A DNA stretch of 9,364 nt from Pseudomonadota bacterium (GTDB lineage: Bacteria > Desulfobacterota > Syntrophobacteria > Syntrophobacterales > Syntrophobacteraceae), in assembly GCA_023442755.1 (NCBI GenBank), contig JAEZXS010000374.1:1-9364 (forward strand), in the 5' to 3' direction. A model generated the notes under the pieces. It made no database searches and was not told the DNA's origin. It was given only the letters and a program-made list of their open reading frames with translations. This document shows positions 1 through 6,133 of this stretch, one piece after another (within the stretch, counting starts at the first letter, position 1; every line of letters starts with the position of its first letter). A program made the translations under genes and the position numbers.

Positions 1-282
1 CGCGATCTTTTTCCGGAAGGGTTTCGACTCGGAGAGCCCCAGAACCTGGAATCGCTCCGGTCTGTCGCGCGTGTGCTTTTGATACACGGGCAGGAGGACC
101 GCGTAGTCGACTGGCATCATGCGCTCGAAATCTACGACCGTCTCCAGGACCCGAAAAACCTGCTCCTGATGCGCACCGCCGACCACCAGTTCCTCGACCC
201 GGAATGGCGGCTGGCCGCATTGCGCGCAAGCCGCGACTGGTTTATGACATATTTCCCGACGGCCCAAGGGGATATATCTTAA
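1..282 (+). CDS. alpha/beta hydrolase, C-terminal fragment (5' end outside window)
   Basis: The frame is open from the first base, so the gene begins upstream; 93 residues are visible before the TAA stop. The fragment has the usual end of an alpha/beta hydrolase fold: a hydrophobic strand (VARVLLIHG, about residues 22-30) running into G-Q-E-D-R-V-V, where Asp33 fits the catalytic acid. About 30 residues later comes T-A-D-H-Q-F, where His62 fits the catalytic base. The nucleophile elbow (G-x-S-x-G) would lie upstream and is not seen, so the substrate (ester, peptide or other) cannot be named. The family places this Asp and His on loops after the last strands of the sheet, which agrees with the spacing. 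It ends 33 bp before the nucleotidase gene on the same strand, so cotranscription is possible but unproven. A GTG at 73 is an internal Val codon, not the start. Confidence 0.8.
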   Translation, partial: RDLFPEGFRLGEPQNLESLRSVARVLLIHGQEDRVVDWHHALEIYDRLQDPKNLLLMRTADHQFLDPEWRLAALRASRDWFMTYFPTAQGDIS

Positions 283-300
283 TGTAATCCATGCATTCAG

Positions 301-308
301 AAAGGTGA
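301..308 (+). promoter_or_regulatory. ribosome binding site of the 5'-nucleotidase gene
   Basis: The purine-rich AAAGGTGA lies 7 nt before the ATG at 316 and resembles the anti-Shine-Dalgarno complement. It supports 316 as the start, which also places the signal peptide at the N-terminus. Confidence 0.7.
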
Positions 309-315
309 GACTCTC

Positions 316-1863
316 ATGCGAATTCGGAAAATATCCGGGATATCTTTTTCCTTCCTTACCGCTGCAGCCCTTTTTCTCTCCTTTCTTGCCCTGCTCTGCG
401 TATCGCCGGCCCTGGCCGCTTCCGCCCAGCCCCCGGTAGAGCTGAAAATCCTGCACGTCAACGACACTCACGGCCACATCATCCCTTACATAGAAAACAG
501 CATCAGCACGCAGGTCCCGGTCAGCGGCGCCGACTACATGGCGAAGATGATCGAAAAGGAACGCGCCGCCAACCCGGACGGGACGATCGTGCTCTCCGCG
601 GGCGATATGTTCCAGGGGACGCCCGTATCCAACATCTTTCGCGGCAAGCCCGTGATCGAAATCATGAACTACCTGAAATTCGACGCCATGGCCCTCGGCA
701 ACCATGAATTCGACTGGGGCCAAGACGTCCTGCACGAGATTATCTCCTCCGCCGCCTTCCCGGTTTTGTCCGCCAACATCTCCCGGAAGGACGGAAAACC
801 CTTCGAGGGAGCGAAGCCCTACGTAATAATCGAGCGCAAGGGACTGTCGATCGCGATAATCGGCCTCACCACCCCCGAAGCGCCCGTCACCTCCAAGCCG
901 GGCAACCTGGTCGGGCTCAGCTTTGCCCGTCCCGCCGACATAATGCCCCGGCTCGTGAAGGAAGTACGGGCAAAAGGGGCGGCACTCGTGATCGTCCTTT
1001 CCCATATCGGCCTTAACGCGGACAAGGAACTGGCGAAGGCCGTTCGCGGAATCGACATCATCGTGGGCGGGCACAGCCACACGGTTGTTCCCGACCCCGT
1101 GAACCAGTCCGGAACAGTCGTCGTACAGGCGGGCTCCAACGGCCTCTACCTCGGCGTCCTGGATATCGTCTTCGATCCTGCGAAGAAGGAGGTTACCGGC
1201 TACACGGAGAAAAACGAACTGAAGCTGGTGTCGGCCGGCACCGAAGACCGCTCCGACCCTGCCGTGGCCCAAATCGTCGATAGTTATGAAAAGAAGGTCC
1301 GGGAGGAATTTTCGAAGGTGATAGGGCTGGCCGCGCTCGATCTGCTGAGGCAGCCCGGAGCAGAATCCAACCTCGGCGACCTGATTACGGATGCCATGCG
1401 CGAGTCCTCCGGAGCGCAGATTGCATTCTATAACGGCGGCGGCATCCGCACAGACCTTCTGAAAGGGCCGATCACTCTCGAATCGGTCTACACGGTTCTG
1501 CCCTTCGACAACGACATCGTGACGATGGACCTGACCGGAAAACAGATCAAACAGCTCCTGGAAAAAAGCGGCAACAGGGACAAAATTCTGCAGGTCTCCG
1601 GCATGACCGTGCAGTACGACCGGACGAAGCCGGCCGGCTCCCGCGTGGTGTCGATGCAAATTGCCGGAAAGGCCCTGTCCCCAAATGCCGTTTACCGCGT
1701 GGCAATCAACGACTTCCTGGCAGCCGGGGGCGATCAGTTCGCAACTTTCACACAGGGCAAGAATCCCGTTTTCGGCTCCCCGGTAAGAGACGTCGTGTCC
1801 GAGTACATCCGGAGCCATTCGCCGCTGGACGTACGGGTTCAGGGACGAATCGCCTTCAAGTGA
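316..1863 (+). CDS. exported 5'-nucleotidase / UDP-sugar hydrolase (UshA/NadN family)
   Basis: This 515-residue protein is a periplasmic or secreted metallophosphoesterase that removes phosphate from nucleotides (AMP, UMP and similar) and may split UDP-sugars. Residues 1-34 form a signal peptide: basic MRIRKI, a hydrophobic core, then an A-L-A cleavage site before Ala35. The N-terminal calcineurin-like domain (about 42-290) shows the two-metal ligands: N-D-T-H-G-H (Asp50, His52), S-A-G-D (Asp97), G-N-H-E (Asn129, His130), L-S-H (His230) and G-G-H-S-H (His253, His255). The C-terminal nucleotidase domain (about 335-515) carries N-G-G-G-I-R (373-378), the P-F-D-N loop (396-399) and N-D-F-L-A-A-G-G-D-Q-F (465-475), whose aromatic residues stack on the nucleobase in family members. 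Length is close to E. coli UshA (about 550). No lipobox is visible, so it is probably soluble. A 73-residue gene follows 15 nt downstream and is probably cotranscribed. Confidence 0.95.
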   Translation: MRIRKISGISFSFLTAAALFLSFLALLCVSPALAASAQPPVELKILHVNDTHGHIIPYIENSISTQVPVSGADYMAKMIEKERAANPDGTIVLSAGDMFQGTPVSNIFRGKPVIEIMNYLKFDAMALGNHEFDWGQDVLHEIISSAAFPVLSANISRKDGKPFEGAKPYVIIERKGLSIAIIGLTTPEAPVTSKPGNLVGLSFARPADIMPRLVKEVRAKGAALVIVLSHIGLNADKELAKAVRGIDIIVGGHSHTVVPDPVNQSGTVVVQAGSNGLYLGVLDIVFDPAKKEVTGYTEKNELKLVSAGTEDRSDPAVAQIVDSYEKKVREEFSKVIGLAALDLLRQPGAESNLGDLITDAMRESSGAQIAFYNGGGIRTDLLKGPITLESVYTVLPFDNDIVTMDLTGKQIKQLLEKSGNRDKILQVSGMTVQYDRTKPAGSRVVSMQIAGKALSPNAVYRVAINDFLAAGGDQFATFTQGKNPVFGSPVRDVVSEYIRSHSPLDVRVQGRIAFK

Positions 1864-1868
1864 TCGGT

Positions 1869-1872
1869 GGAG
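1869..1872 (+). promoter_or_regulatory. ribosome binding site deciding the GTG start at 1879
   Basis: GGAG at 1869-1872, within GGTGGAG, lies 6 nt before the GTG at 1879. An earlier in-frame GTG at 1867 overlaps this purine run and has no ribosome site of its own, so 1879 is the better start. Confidence 0.6.
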
Positions 1873-1878
1873 CGAGCC

Positions 1879-2100
1879 GTGAGCGAACACATCGAGATCT
1901 TTGTAAATGGCAGGAAAATCGGCCTCTACAGGGGCCTTAAAGTGAAGCACGCCCTGATCGCCTACGACCAGGACGCCTACGGGGCCGCCCTTGCCGGGCA
2001 TGCCCGCGTCGAAGACGAAAATGGTTTTGCCCTCGGGCTTGAAGGAGGGCTAACCGGAGGCGAGAAAATTTTTGTTAAGGCGGTCAAATCCGAAGATTGA
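1879..2100 (+). CDS. small protein of unknown function, possible beta-grasp fold, linked to the nucleotidase
   Basis: I do not recognise a named family. From the GTG at 1879 the product is 73 residues, with no signal peptide, membrane segment or cysteines, so it is probably cytoplasmic. It starts with a strand-turn-strand (I-E-I-F-V-N-G-R-K-I-G-L-Y), then a basic helix-like stretch (V-K-H-A-L-I-A-Y), an acidic middle (V-E-D-E-N-G) and a closing G-G-E-K-I-F-V-K-A-V strand. That order resembles small beta-grasp (ubiquitin-like) proteins such as MoaD/ThiS or SLBB modules. However, it lacks the C-terminal Gly-Gly of sulfur carriers, ending K-S-E-D. The fold is an inference from pattern alone. The start is 15 nt after the nucleotidase stop on the same strand, which suggests one transcript. 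Codon use looks like that of its neighbours and the product reads as a compact protein, so I regard it as a real gene. Confidence 0.7.
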   Translation: MSEHIEIFVNGRKIGLYRGLKVKHALIAYDQDAYGAALAGHARVEDENGFALGLEGGLTGGEKIFVKAVKSED

Positions 2101-2140
2101 CTCAGACTCGATCAGAAATTCAATCATCTCCGAAAAACAT

Positions 2141-2164
2141 ATAGGTCCAATAGGACTTATTTAA
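2141..2164 (+). terminator. weak terminator-like hairpin after the nucleotidase unit
   Basis: ATAGGTCC (2141-2148) pairs with GGACTTAT (2153-2160) across an AATA loop, with one G-U pair, 40 bp after the stop at 2100. It is followed by TTAAAA, not a solid T-run. It could end transcription from the upstream pair of genes, but the poor U-tract leaves other roles open. Confidence 0.35.
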
Positions 2165-2178
2165 AAGCTGAGTCGGAA

Positions 2179-2207
2179 CCATCGCGGGCGGAGCCCGCTC
2201 CCACAAT
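2179..2207 (-). repeat. REP-like extragenic palindrome
   Basis: GCGGGC (2184-2189) and GCCCGC (2193-2198) form a perfect 6-bp stem with a GGA loop. Read on the minus strand, the element begins GTGGGAGCGGGC and closes GCCCGCGATGG. This closely resembles the well-known REP sequences of Pseudomonas, where a conserved tetranucleotide precedes the hairpin foot. Its position between the 3' ends of two converging genes is also typical. Copy number in this genome cannot be judged from one window. Confidence 0.55.
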
Positions 2208-2245
2208 TATCCTGATTTTCTTCGGTCCGACGTTGCCCCCTATCG

Positions 2246-2262
2246 GCCGCAGGAACTGCGGC
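2246..2262. repeat. small inverted repeat
   Basis: GCCGCA (2246-2251) and TGCGGC (2257-2262) form a 6-bp stem with a GGAAC loop. CTGCGGC recurs at 2280-2286. It belongs to the hairpin cluster in the convergent gap; no function can be assigned. Confidence 0.5.
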
Positions 2263-2292
2263 TTCAATTTTATGAATGGCTGCGGCCGGGCG

Positions 2293-2341
2293 GTAGGCTT
2301 CGCGGCTGGTGCTCCGCAAAGCGGAGCGGAGCAGCGAAGCC
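2293..2341 (+). repeat. long nested hairpin preceded by GTAG
   Basis: The outer arms GGCTTCGC (2296-2303) and GCGAAGCC (2334-2341) are perfect 8-bp complements. Directly inside, TGCTCCGC (2310-2317) pairs with GCGGAGCA (2326-2333). The right-hand arms are contiguous, while the left has a 6-nt bulge (2304-2309). An alternative inner stem, GCTCCGC with GCGGAGC (2321-2327) around AAA, competes. GTAG at 2293-2296 sits at the 5' foot, the arrangement seen in elements moved by REP-associated tyrosine transposases. Assigning it to that class is inference. Confidence 0.5.
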
Positions 2342-2347
2342 AAGTGA

Positions 2348-2366
2348 GTCACGCGAAACGCGTGAC
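2348..2366. repeat. perfect 8-bp stem-loop
   Basis: GTCACGCG (2348-2355) and CGCGTGAC (2359-2366) are exact complements around an AAA loop. The hairpin lies 6 bp after the nested hairpin. No T-run follows on either strand, so it is not an obvious intrinsic terminator. Confidence 0.55.
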
Positions 2367-2381
2367 GATGGGGGTGCGGGG

Positions 2382-2401
2382 GCGCGAGTCCTCGCGCTTT
2401 T
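2382..2401 (+). repeat. GC-rich stem-loop followed by TTTT
   Basis: GCGCGAG (2382-2388) and CTCGCGC (2391-2397) are complementary; with a realistic 4-nt loop, six pairs form. TTTT follows at 2398-2401, giving a plus-strand terminator-like shape. It is about 280 bp past the last plus-strand gene, so a role as a backup terminator is possible but not shown. Confidence 0.4.
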
Positions 2402-2449
2402 ATGCCTTATGCCTTTCGCCTTATGCACTTTGCCTTTTGCCTTCGCTTT
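2401..2449. repeat. degenerate 7-bp tandem repeat
   Basis: Six heptamers run end to end: TATGCCT twice, TTCGCCT, TATGCAC, then TTTGCCT twice, with a weaker seventh unit (TCGCTTT). On the minus strand the unit reads AAGGCAT or AAGGCAA. The array ends about 46 bp beyond the 3' end of glnE. It is too short and lacks spacers, so it is not CRISPR; slippage-generated repeat is the simplest reading. Together with the hairpins listed, this accounts for most of the 395-bp gene-free gap at 2101-2495. Confidence 0.65.
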
Positions 2450-2495
2450 CCGGGTTCCTGCTTCCAACAATCCGCCAGACGACCACCCCGCTTAA

Positions 2496-5210
2496 TCACG
2501 CCGGGCAGAAATGCCTGAAGATCGCCCGCACTTCTCTTCTCAATCTCAAAAGATCCTGCCAGGTCTCTATGCCGTTTCCGTGGTCCTTGGGCGGCCAGAG
2601 TCCGAGGGCGAGCATCCCGGCGAACTGTTGCGCGTTCACCCGGGCCGAACTGGCGTTCGTGTAGAGGCGGAGGCGGTGGTCCAGGGCGCGGAGCGTTTTG
2701 AAGCAGGATGCGACCACCCCTGCTCTGTCCGAATTACCACCTTGCAGGAGCGCGGGATCGCAGGCGGATTTTCTGACGGAGCCGAAGCTTTGGGGGCGGC
2801 TTTTGAACCCGTCCACCAGGAGCGTTCCCTGGACGAGGAATTCGATATCGGCAAGGCCTCCCAGGCCAAGCTTCAGATTGATGTCCGTTTCGGTTTCCTC
2901 CGCCCTCTCCTTTTCCATCCGGTCCCGGAGGTGGCAGATGCGGGGCCATACGGTTTCGGAGGGGCGTTCGCGCAAACAAAGGTCGCGGGCGCGTTCTTCG
3001 ATCCACCGGCCCAGACCGGGGTTCCCGGCGATATGGCGAACGCGCAGGAGAGCCTGGATCTCCCAGATATCCGCATTGGTTTCGTAGTATTCCAGCCAGG
3101 ATTGTTGGGTTACAACCAGCGGCCCGTAGTTTCCGGTGGGGCGGAGCCGTGCGTCGACTTCATACCCCGGCCCTTCCTGGAAGGGGGTTTTGAGCATGTT
3201 CATGAAGCGCTGGATGAGGCGCACGACCGGCCCCGGTATCTGGTCTTCGCTTTCGCCCGGCTTCGGCGTATAGACGAAAACGAGGTCGAGGTCCGACAGG
3301 TAGCTCATCTCGCGGCTGCCGAGCTTGCCCATTCCAAGCACGGAAAGGGGGATGTCTTGGGGAAGGTCCAGGTCCCGGCGGACCGCTTCGAGGGTGTTGC
3401 GGATGACGAAGTCGGCAACCGAGCTGAGTTCCTGTTCCAGAGTGTCGAAATCGATCTCGCCGGCGAGGTCCGCGAGGATCAGGCCAAGCGTGCGCTCGTT
3501 GGAGAGGCGCCGCAGCCAGAGGAGTTTTTCTTCGTAGTCCCCCGCGTTTTCCATGAGGCGGGAGGATTCGGCTTCCCATTGGGAACCGGGAACGAACCGG
3601 CCTGGACCGAGAGCGACGCCCTCGACAAGGCCGGGGTTGTGCGTAAGGAGGGACGAGAGCAGTTCGCTGGACGCGAGTGCCCGGCACAGGGGGGCGATCC
3701 AGGGATTGTCGGCGCCGAAGAGCTTTTTCAGGCCCGGCCTACGGGCAACGCGGGAAAAGTAGTTGTCGAGGCGGAAGAGCACCTTCGTCCGGACTTTTTC
3801 GTCGGTATCGTCTTCGATTCCGGCGTATTCTTCCAGGATGCGGAAGACATCGGCCTCGATTCCGGAAAAGGCATGCAGGGTCTCCCGGAGTTTCGCGAGG
3901 GGCTCGGCGGGAAAGTTGTCAAGCCGGGCCGACGGCCGCGGTGCTTCCTGCTGCTCCTCGTTCGAATCCGGTTCCCGGAACAGGCTGGTGAAGTGGCCGT
4001 TCACCCGGGAGCAATGCTCGGCCAGGGCCTGCATGAACGCCTCTTCGCGATCGAATCCCATGGCGAGGACGAGCCTGCCCCGGGCGTCTTCGGATTGTGG
4101 AAGACGCTGGGTCTGGCGGTTCTGGTCGAGCTGAATGCAGTGCTCGACATTGCGCAGGAAGATGTACGAATCCTTCAGTTCGCTGGCGGTCTGCGCGGGG
4201 ACCAGGCCGAGCGCGGAAAGCTTTTCGAGGCATTTCAGAGTGTTCGGTTCGTCCAGTTCGGGTTGTCGCCCGCCGTAGATCAGTTGCATGGATTGAACGA
4301 GGAACTCGATTTCCCTGATCCCCCCGATTCCGAGCTTTACGTCGAACTGTCTGCTGCCCGGCCTGAACCGGACGGATTCCGTGAGGATGCGGTTTCGCAT
4401 GGCGCGCAGTTCGGCAAGCGCCTGGAAATCGAGGAAGCGGCGAAACACGAACGGCCGAATCTCGTGCAGGAAGGCCGTTCCGCCGGACCGGTTTCCGGCG
4501 ACAGGCCGGCACTTGAGAAGCATCTGCCGCTCCCAGGCAAGCCCGTGGAGCAGGTAATAGTCGACGGCGGCGCTCATCGACGGCACGAGGATCCCGTCCT
4601 TGCCCTGCGGCCGGAGCCGGAAGTCCACCTGGAACACCCGGTCGCCCTCGAACCTGTCGGAAAGAAGCCGGGAGAGCCAGTGGGCGAGGCGGCTAAGAAT
4701 CGTGATATGTTCGGGGTCGTCCTCGCCATGGCCGGAAAAGAGAAAGATGATGTCGATGTCGGACACGTAGTTCAGCTCGTGTCCGCCCAGCTTTCCCAGG
4801 CCGAGAACCACCAGGGAAAATTCCTTCCTGAGGTTTTCCCAGACGGAGGATTCCTCTCCCCACGCCCACCACTCCCATCTGGCGGTCAGCACTTCCAGTC
4901 CGATTTGCAGGGCGACCGAGGCCAGGTCGCTCAACTGGCCGGTCGTTTCCACCAAGTCGGCCTTTCGGAGAAGGTCTCTCGCGCCGATTCTCAGGAAGTG
5001 GCGCTGCTTGAAGCGGCGGAAGATCCGCAGCAGATCATTGAAGGACTGCGCTTCCTGGGCGGCCCGCTGCAGTTCGGTGTAGAGCCCCGTCAGGGGGTAT
5101 TTCTTCTCGAGGTTCCGTTCCTCCAGAAGCCATTGCAGGTAGCCGGGATTGTTGCGAAGGAGGATGTCTAGGTACTGTGAGCACCGGCGGACGTGTTCGA
5201 TATCGGTCAT
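2496..5210 (-). CDS. glnE: bifunctional glutamine synthetase adenylyltransferase / adenylyl-removing enzyme
   Basis: GlnE attaches AMP to a tyrosine of each glutamine synthetase subunit when nitrogen is plentiful, and removes it by phosphorolysis when nitrogen is scarce, under PII (GlnB) control. The 904-residue product, near the usual 940-950, shows both nucleotidyltransferase halves. The N-terminal removase domain has G-L-G-K-L-G-G (137-143), D-I-D (151-153) and D-F-R-L-R-P (196-201), then I-G-G-I-R-E-I-E-F (295-303). The C-terminal transferase domain has G-M-G-K-L-G-S (626-632), D-L-D (640-642), D-A-R-L-R-P (686-691) and L-G-G-L-A-D-I-E-F (783-791). A linker around 411-440 rich in Glu, Pro and Ser separates the halves. 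An in-frame stop at 5229-5231 limits the start to the ATG at 5210; the ribosome site there (GAG in CGAGCTGCATA) is weak. It stands alone on the minus strand, convergent with the nucleotidase pair and divergent from kdsB. No glnB or glnA is in the window. Confidence 0.96.
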   Translation of the reverse strand: MTDIEHVRRCSQYLDILLRNNPGYLQWLLEERNLEKKYPLTGLYTELQRAAQEAQSFNDLLRIFRRFKQRHFLRIGARDLLRKADLVETTGQLSDLASVALQIGLEVLTARWEWWAWGEESSVWENLRKEFSLVVLGLGKLGGHELNYVSDIDIIFLFSGHGEDDPEHITILSRLAHWLSRLLSDRFEGDRVFQVDFRLRPQGKDGILVPSMSAAVDYYLLHGLAWERQMLLKCRPVAGNRSGGTAFLHEIRPFVFRRFLDFQALAELRAMRNRILTESVRFRPGSRQFDVKLGIGGIREIEFLVQSMQLIYGGRQPELDEPNTLKCLEKLSALGLVPAQTASELKDSYIFLRNVEHCIQLDQNRQTQRLPQSEDARGRLVLAMGFDREEAFMQALAEHCSRVNGHFTSLFREPDSNEEQQEAPRPSARLDNFPAEPLAKLRETLHAFSGIEADVFRILEEYAGIEDDTDEKVRTKVLFRLDNYFSRVARRPGLKKLFGADNPWIAPLCRALASSELLSSLLTHNPGLVEGVALGPGRFVPGSQWEAESSRLMENAGDYEEKLLWLRRLSNERTLGLILADLAGEIDFDTLEQELSSVADFVIRNTLEAVRRDLDLPQDIPLSVLGMGKLGSREMSYLSDLDLVFVYTPKPGESEDQIPGPVVRLIQRFMNMLKTPFQEGPGYEVDARLRPTGNYGPLVVTQQSWLEYYETNADIWEIQALLRVRHIAGNPGLGRWIEERARDLCLRERPSETVWPRICHLRDRMEKERAEETETDINLKLGLGGLADIEFLVQGTLLVDGFKSRPQSFGSVRKSACDPALLQGGNSDRAGVVASCFKTLRALDHRLRLYTNASSARVNAQQFAGMLALGLWPPKDHGNGIETWQDLLRLRREVRAIFRHFCPA

Positions 5211-5246
5211 TATGCAGCTCGTATGGATTTAAGTTTAAAGTCGCTA

Positions 5247-5276
5247 TTGCATCCGCTCGGGAGTTTATCATAGTAT
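5247..5276. promoter_or_regulatory. possible overlapping divergent promoters for glnE and kdsB
   Basis: On the plus strand, TTGCAT (5247-5252) and TAGTAT (5271-5276) are 18 bp apart, a weak sigma-70-like pair. On the minus strand, TATGAT (complement of 5267-5272) matches a -10 box at five of six positions but has no good -35 box. The two -10 candidates overlap, so polymerase could not occupy both at once. The matches are weak and the call is tentative. Confidence 0.25.
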
Positions 5277-5298
5277 TGCGTGCGCCATAAAGACCCCT

Positions 5299-5317
5299 TG
5301 AGATATTCGTAATCTCA
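5299..5317. repeat. inverted repeat in the glnE-kdsB gap
   Basis: TGAGAT (5299-5304) and ATCTCA (5312-5317) are exact 6-bp complements separated by 7 bp. The size suits either an RNA hairpin in a kdsB leader or a dimeric repressor site, and the sequence alone does not choose between them. Confidence 0.35.
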
Positions 5318-5341
5318 GTCAATGCCAAGGTCCTGAAGCAC

Positions 5342-5362
5342 TCCGCCGCAGCGGCGGATTTT
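5342..5362 (+). terminator. terminator- or attenuator-like palindrome upstream of kdsB
   Basis: TCCGCCGC (5342-5349) and GCGGCGGA (5351-5358) form a near-perfect palindrome around a single A, followed by TTTT at 5359-5362. As RNA it would fold with six GC-rich pairs and a 5-nt loop. It ends 24 bp before the kdsB ATG. It could be an intrinsic terminator of a short transcript or an attenuator; the U-tract is short. Confidence 0.4.
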
Positions 5363-5386
5363 CACCTATTTGCCGGCTGTTTTGCT

Positions 5387-6133
5387 ATGCAGATTTCCGC
5401 TATAATTCCAGCTCGTTACGCATCGGTTCGCCTCCCGGGGAAGCCTCTTGTCCCGATACTTGGCAAACCCTTGATCGGGCACGTATACGAACGGGCGGCC
5501 CGCTGCCGGTCGCTCGACAGGGTGATCGTCGCAACGGACGACACACGGATAGCCGACGCCGTAAAAGCGTTCGGCGGCGAGTTCATCATGACGCGGGCCG
5601 ACCACCAGAGCGGCACGGACAGGTTGGCGGAGGCGGCTGACCTGCTCGGGCTGGCCGAGGACGACATCGTGGTGAACGTCCAGGGCGACGAGGCTCTGCT
5701 GGAGCCCGAAATGTTAGAGACCCTGATCGGGGCGATAACCGGGGCCCCGGATTTTCCCATGGCGACCCTTGCCTTCCCCACTGGGAACCGGGAGGACTAT
5801 GTCAACCCGAACGTGGTGAAGGCGGTTGTCGACAGGGACGGAAAGGCGCTCTACTTTTCGCGTTCGGCCATCCCTTTTCCACGCGACGGCATGGAGGGGG
5901 CGCCCGCATTTTTGAAGCACATGGGATTTTACGCATACCGGAGGTGGTTTCTCAGGCAGTTTACCGCCCTTCCACCCGGCAGGCTGGAGCAGATCGAAAA
6001 ACTGGAGCAGCTTCGCGCGCTCGAAAACGGGTATCCCATCCTGGTAGCGATCTCGCCCTTCGATTCCGAATCGGTGGATACGCCGGCCGACCTGGAAAAA
6101 GTTCTTGCTGTTCTGAAAGACAGGAAATTCTGA
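5387..6133 (+). CDS. kdsB: 3-deoxy-manno-octulosonate cytidylyltransferase (CMP-KDO synthetase)
   Basis: KdsB couples CTP and KDO to give CMP-KDO and pyrophosphate, the activated sugar used to build the lipopolysaccharide inner core; it acts in the cytoplasm. The 248 residues match the family length. Visible motifs are the nucleotide-binding N-terminus I-I-P-A-R-Y-A-S-V-R-L-P-G-K-P (6-20), V-A-T-D-D (48-52), H-Q-S-G-T-D-R (73-79), N-V-Q-G-D-E (97-102, Asp101 a metal ligand by family analogy), Y-F-S-R-S-A-I-P (156-163), H-M-G-F-Y-A-Y (178-184), the E-K-L-E-Q-L-R region (204-210) and V-D-T-P-A-D-L (230-236, Asp231 the second likely metal ligand). The residue after Q-G-D-E is Ala, where Pro is usual. 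The ATG puts the P-A-R-Y motif where the family has it, but no clear ribosome site precedes it. The stop codon lies in the second copy of a 17-bp tandem duplication. The next gene, carA, is 184 bp away on the same strand. Confidence 0.96.
   Translation: MQISAIIPARYASVRLPGKPLVPILGKPLIGHVYERAARCRSLDRVIVATDDTRIADAVKAFGGEFIMTRADHQSGTDRLAEAADLLGLAEDDIVVNVQGDEALLEPEMLETLIGAITGAPDFPMATLAFPTGNREDYVNPNVVKAVVDRDGKALYFSRSAIPFPRDGMEGAPAFLKHMGFYAYRRWFLRQFTALPPGRLEQIEKLEQLRALENGYPILVAISPFDSESVDTPADLEKVLAVLKDRKF

Noticed and set aside
391..399. Lipobox in the nucleotidase signal peptide (Cys28)
   Set aside because: The residue before the Cys is Leu, not Gly, Ala or Ser, and a good A-L-A signal peptidase I site follows at 32-34.
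1867..1869. GTG at 1867 as start of the small protein
   Set aside because: It sits within the GGTGGAG ribosome site that serves the GTG at 1879, and has no site of its own.
2401..2449. CRISPR array
   Set aside because: The units are 7 bp and contiguous with no spacers, and no cas genes are present.
2233..2664. A 143-codon plus-strand open frame starting in the hairpin cluster
   Set aside because: It reads through palindromes and the heptamer array and then into glnE on the opposite strand. The translation is low-complexity and has no family pattern or ribosome site.
2511..5171. An 886-codon open frame antisense to glnE
   Set aside because: Its codon boundaries coincide exactly with those of glnE. 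In that register antisense stops correspond to sense TTA, CTA and TCA, codons that a GC-rich gene avoids. The product shows no fold-like pattern, while the glnE strand carries all family motifs.
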